A DNA stretch of 44,385 nucleotides from Nemertoderma westbladi. Lineage: Eukaryota > Xenacoelomorpha > Nemertodermatida > Nemertodermatidae. The translations under genes were made by a program, and so were the position numbers. Under the pieces are notes generated by a model. That model had not been told where the DNA came from. It ran no database searches and saw nothing but the letters and a program-made list of their open reading frames with translations. This document shows positions 42,181-44,385 of the stretch, piece by piece. The DNA lies in assembly GCA_032718475.1 (NCBI GenBank), contig JAUCBJ010001562.1, positions 1 through 44,385 of the forward strand. Reading direction: 5' to 3'. How positions within the stretch are numbered: position 1 is the stretch's first letter; every line of letters starts with the position of its first letter.

Positions 42181-42300
42181 CCGTATTTACTCGAATAAAA
42201 GCCCACCCTCGAATAAACACCCCCCTTTCCTTCAAATTAGCAACTTAAACGCCTACCCCAAATAAACGCCCCAGCGTTTAATAATATTACAATGTGGGGC
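42181..42300 (+). mobile_element. DNA-transposon terminus, CCGTATTTACTCGAATAAA type
   Basis: CCGTATTTACTCGAATAAA opens a region with CCCACCCTCGAATAAACAC and AAATAAACGCCCC repeats. This terminus style is widespread in animal non-autonomous DNA elements, often linked to hAT-like families. No opposite end or duplication was found in the window, so the element is partial or unbounded. Confidence 0.5.
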
Positions 42301-42365
42301 GAGCCACAATTAGTGAGCGATGCGCCTCTAGCACACAATTATCATTAATATAGAGCCAAATGAAA

Positions 42366-42664
42366 TGGGTGTCTGTCTCAACCCATCCGTCTGTCTGTCC
42401 ATCCATCTGTCAGTCCGTGTATCCGTCTGTTAGTCCATCCATCTATCAGTCCATCTGTCTGTCCGTCTGTTAGTCCATCCATCTATCAGTCCATCTGTCT
42501 GTCCGTCTGTCAGTCCATCTGTCTGTCCGTCTGTTAGTCCATCCATCTATCAGTCCATATGTCTGTCCGTCTGTCAGTCCATCTGTCTGTCCGTCTGTTA
42601 GTCCATCCATCTATCAAGTCCATCTGTCTGTCCGCCTGTCAGTACATCCGTCTGTATGTCCGTC
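42366..42664 (+). repeat. Minisatellite of TCTG/TCCA words
   Basis: The array is built of GTCTGTCC, GTCCATCC, ATCTATCAGTCC and ATCTGTC words. A higher-order unit, GTCTGTTAGTCCATCCATCT followed by ATCAGTCCATCTGTCTGTCC, recurs about every 50-60 bp. Confidence 0.92.
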
Positions 42665-43485
42665 TTTAATTAAAAATTCAATTGATAATAACTTTTGAAG
42701 CCTTTAACCAATTTCAACAATTAATATAAGCCTATGAAAGACCTACAAGGATGCACAAAATGAGAGGTGTAAAATTTTATTTTTATGCATTTAATTTCGG
42801 TTAATACTATCGCTACAGACCCAGTGGGCGATGTAGGTGATTGATGCTGACTTGCATTAAAGTCTCCCAAGAATGTTAGGAATCCATGCTGATCCACTCC
42901 ACATCAGTAGCTGCTTATAGATTGTGATAGAAATTTAAAATTTTCCACCTCCTGGGGCAACACTAGATGGAGAATAGCACACAATCAGAACCACCTTGAT
43001 TATAATTTGTACATCGCGCATCCGATAAGTATTCTGGGGTGGGGGGGGGGGGGGGGTGGCCCTTCCCCTGAAATAAATTAAGACGTAGCCCTTTCGAAAT
43101 TTCTAAATCCGCCACTGAGTTTGACTGATATAGGGATGGAGCCATTGGTTTTACCCTGTGTCCCATACCTCGCTACCTTCCAGTATTTATAGAAATGTCA
43201 GCTTAACATAGGATAACCTGTAGGCCTAACGACTGGTACACATGTATGTATATATAGACACTTATTGTACCTTAATGGTAACTGGCACACTACATTAGCA
43301 GTAACTACAGTAATTTTAAATTAATACTTAATTAAACTTGGGTGGATAGTCATGTATGGCATTACAGATGAGTTGATCTCTATTTCGCATGGAAGTTTTG
43401 TTAACCTACCAAATTTTTTGTTAACCTATGCCTCAGGTATCAACTGCAATTGGAACGTCGCTTGATTCGAGTCTGTCTAGTTCGC
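42665..43485. other. No gene seen; one G-run
   Basis: A run of G with one interruption lies at about 43037-43056. The minus-strand frame over it (SVADLEISKGLRLNLFQ) has no known family. It begins in CAGTGGCGGATTT, which resembles a common repeat boundary. Confidence 0.45.
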
Positions 43486-43487
43486 GA

Positions 43488-43740
43488 CCTGGGGCGGTAT
43501 TCATAAATGTGACTAACTAGGAACTTAGTCCAAGTCACATCAAGTTAGTAAGTGCTTGTACTAATTCGGTATTCAGAGAAGTTGGTGCTACTTATTACTA
43601 ACGTATTTAGTACTAGTTGTTGCTAAACTCGCATTCATAGAATTTAGTCTTACTTAAGTTAGAATTAGCTGTAACTTAAATTTCTTGTCACATGAAGATG
43701 TGACTAAGTTGGTAAGAACGCTTACTTATTCTATGTTGGC
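43488..43740 (+). repeat. Interspersed repeat opening GGGGCGGTATTCATAAAT
   Basis: The segment starts GGGGCGGTATTCATAAAT and is dense in ACTTAGT/ACTAAGT and AAGTTAG words in both orientations (GACTAACT, TAACTTAA). GTGACTAA at 43510 is echoed by GTGACTAA at 43701 with GTCACAT nearby in inverted form, which suggests imperfect inverted ends. No coding capacity. Confidence 0.5.
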
Positions 43741-44368
43741 CTTCATACATACAGTATGGTTATTATGTTACTGACGACTCCGGCCACATTATACTCTATC
43801 TTGTTTTTCTAGCATTTTGTGTTCATTGCAAATGTGTTGTTGCAGAGAAACTGTCAAATGTAACGACATAAAGCTTTTTGTTTTTTAAACATATATCCGA
43901 CTTAAATTTCCAAATATCAGCGTACATTCTTGAATGGTGAGATTGCTGCCGAACGGTCCGCGTCGGTTGAAAAATGTGTTTCGCTAAAGAATTCTACCAT
44001 TCGCAAACTTTCGCAAGATGAAAAAGCGGCAGCGTTTCCACTTCATTATTTTCCTCTCTATTTCCGAATGTAAATAATGGTATTCGATAATGGTAGCTAA
44101 TTGATTTATCACCTTACTAAAAATAATAATTTTTCACTAAATTTTTTACAGGAAATAGCTAAAATAGTCAGTTTCCACTAAAATCGAATAATTAACATTA
44201 CATCTATTAATTATAAATTATTGCTAAAATGTGGGAAAGGGCAGGTTACAGTGCCACGTTATTCTAACCTAAATAATGAAGGGATTTTATTAGAACAGGC
44301 CGTAACAGATTTCTGTTTTATCTTTTAAGATTTCTTTTTGATGATTCAAAAATATATTTTAGTGATAA
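43741..44368. other. No gene seen
   Basis: AT-rich sequence without a supported frame. Confidence 0.4.
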
Positions 44369-44385
44369 TATATATATATATATAT
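44369..44385 (+). repeat. (AT)n microsatellite at window end
   Basis: The last 17 bases are alternating TA, and the array may continue beyond the window. Confidence 0.9.

Noticed and set aside
42366-42664. Possible CRISPR-like array
   Set aside because: Short words repeat without constant spacer lengths or unique spacers, in a eukaryotic context; it is a minisatellite.

Overview
This window looks like intergenic or intronic DNA from a repeat-rich marine invertebrate nuclear genome. It is AT-rich, with introns carrying GT/AG splice sites, tRNA-derived SINEs, several non-LTR retrotransposon lineages, P-element, piggyBac-like, Mutator-like and hAT-type transposase remains, satellites and long mononucleotide runs. 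The frequent word TAGGCCTAC and a LINE ORF that starts with a 2A peptide suggest an echinoderm or another deuterostome. That placement is weak and rests on composition and on what is known of such LINEs. I see no bacterial operon, rRNA, true tRNA gene or CRISPR.

Layout. 0.7-13.6 kb: two copies (A and B) of a segmental duplication carrying a small host-type gene. Its predicted protein has a His motif (HWAL) and a Cys motif (NCQEWV), like permuted papain-fold NlpC/P60-LRAT-type proteins, followed by a hydrophobic C-terminus. Copy B (11.8-13.6 kb) is compact, with two exons and one intron, and is broken by a TAG codon and a frameshift. Copy A (0.7-10.0 kb) has been blown apart by a 3.4-kb P element with perfect 8-bp target-site duplications, a tRNA-SINE, two satellite arrays (53-bp and 49-bp units) and a 438-bp fold-back element with 8-bp duplications. 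Copy B serves as the empty site for all three insertions. 10.4-11.4 kb holds minisatellites. 14.1-17.9 kb: a piggyBac-like transposase cut by a piggyBac-type MITE whose terminal repeat contains a long G/C run. A second, oppositely oriented copy of the MITE family follows, with 161-bp internal repeats. 18.2-19.2 kb: the 5' part of a LINE encoding a signal-like hydrophobic N-terminus, a 2A peptide, a PHD-like zinc finger and an APE endonuclease. 21.1-22.5 kb: a LINE reverse-transcriptase remnant. 23.2-23.7 kb: an RTE-like LINE 3' end. 24.5-26.4 kb: Mutator-like and DUF4371/hAT transposase remains. 27.6-30 kb: further MITE and SINE copies. 32.2-32.9 kb: an inverted second Mutator-like copy containing an exon-like insert. 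33.8-35.1 kb: another LINE reverse-transcriptase remnant. 35.5-38.8 kb: a LINE interrupted by a younger RTE-like LINE with an intact reverse-transcriptase frame and a 12-bp duplication that restores the outer reading frame. 39-44.4 kb: interspersed repeats, a 76-bp-arm hairpin with hammerhead-like motifs, a SINE, a hAT-like terminus, and a TCTG/TCCA minisatellite.

Almost nothing here is an intact gene. The window is best read as a record of nested insertions. The parts most worth following are the duplicated papain-fold-like gene, the 2A LINE, the LINE-in-LINE nest, and the exon-like fragment inside the Mutator-like copy.
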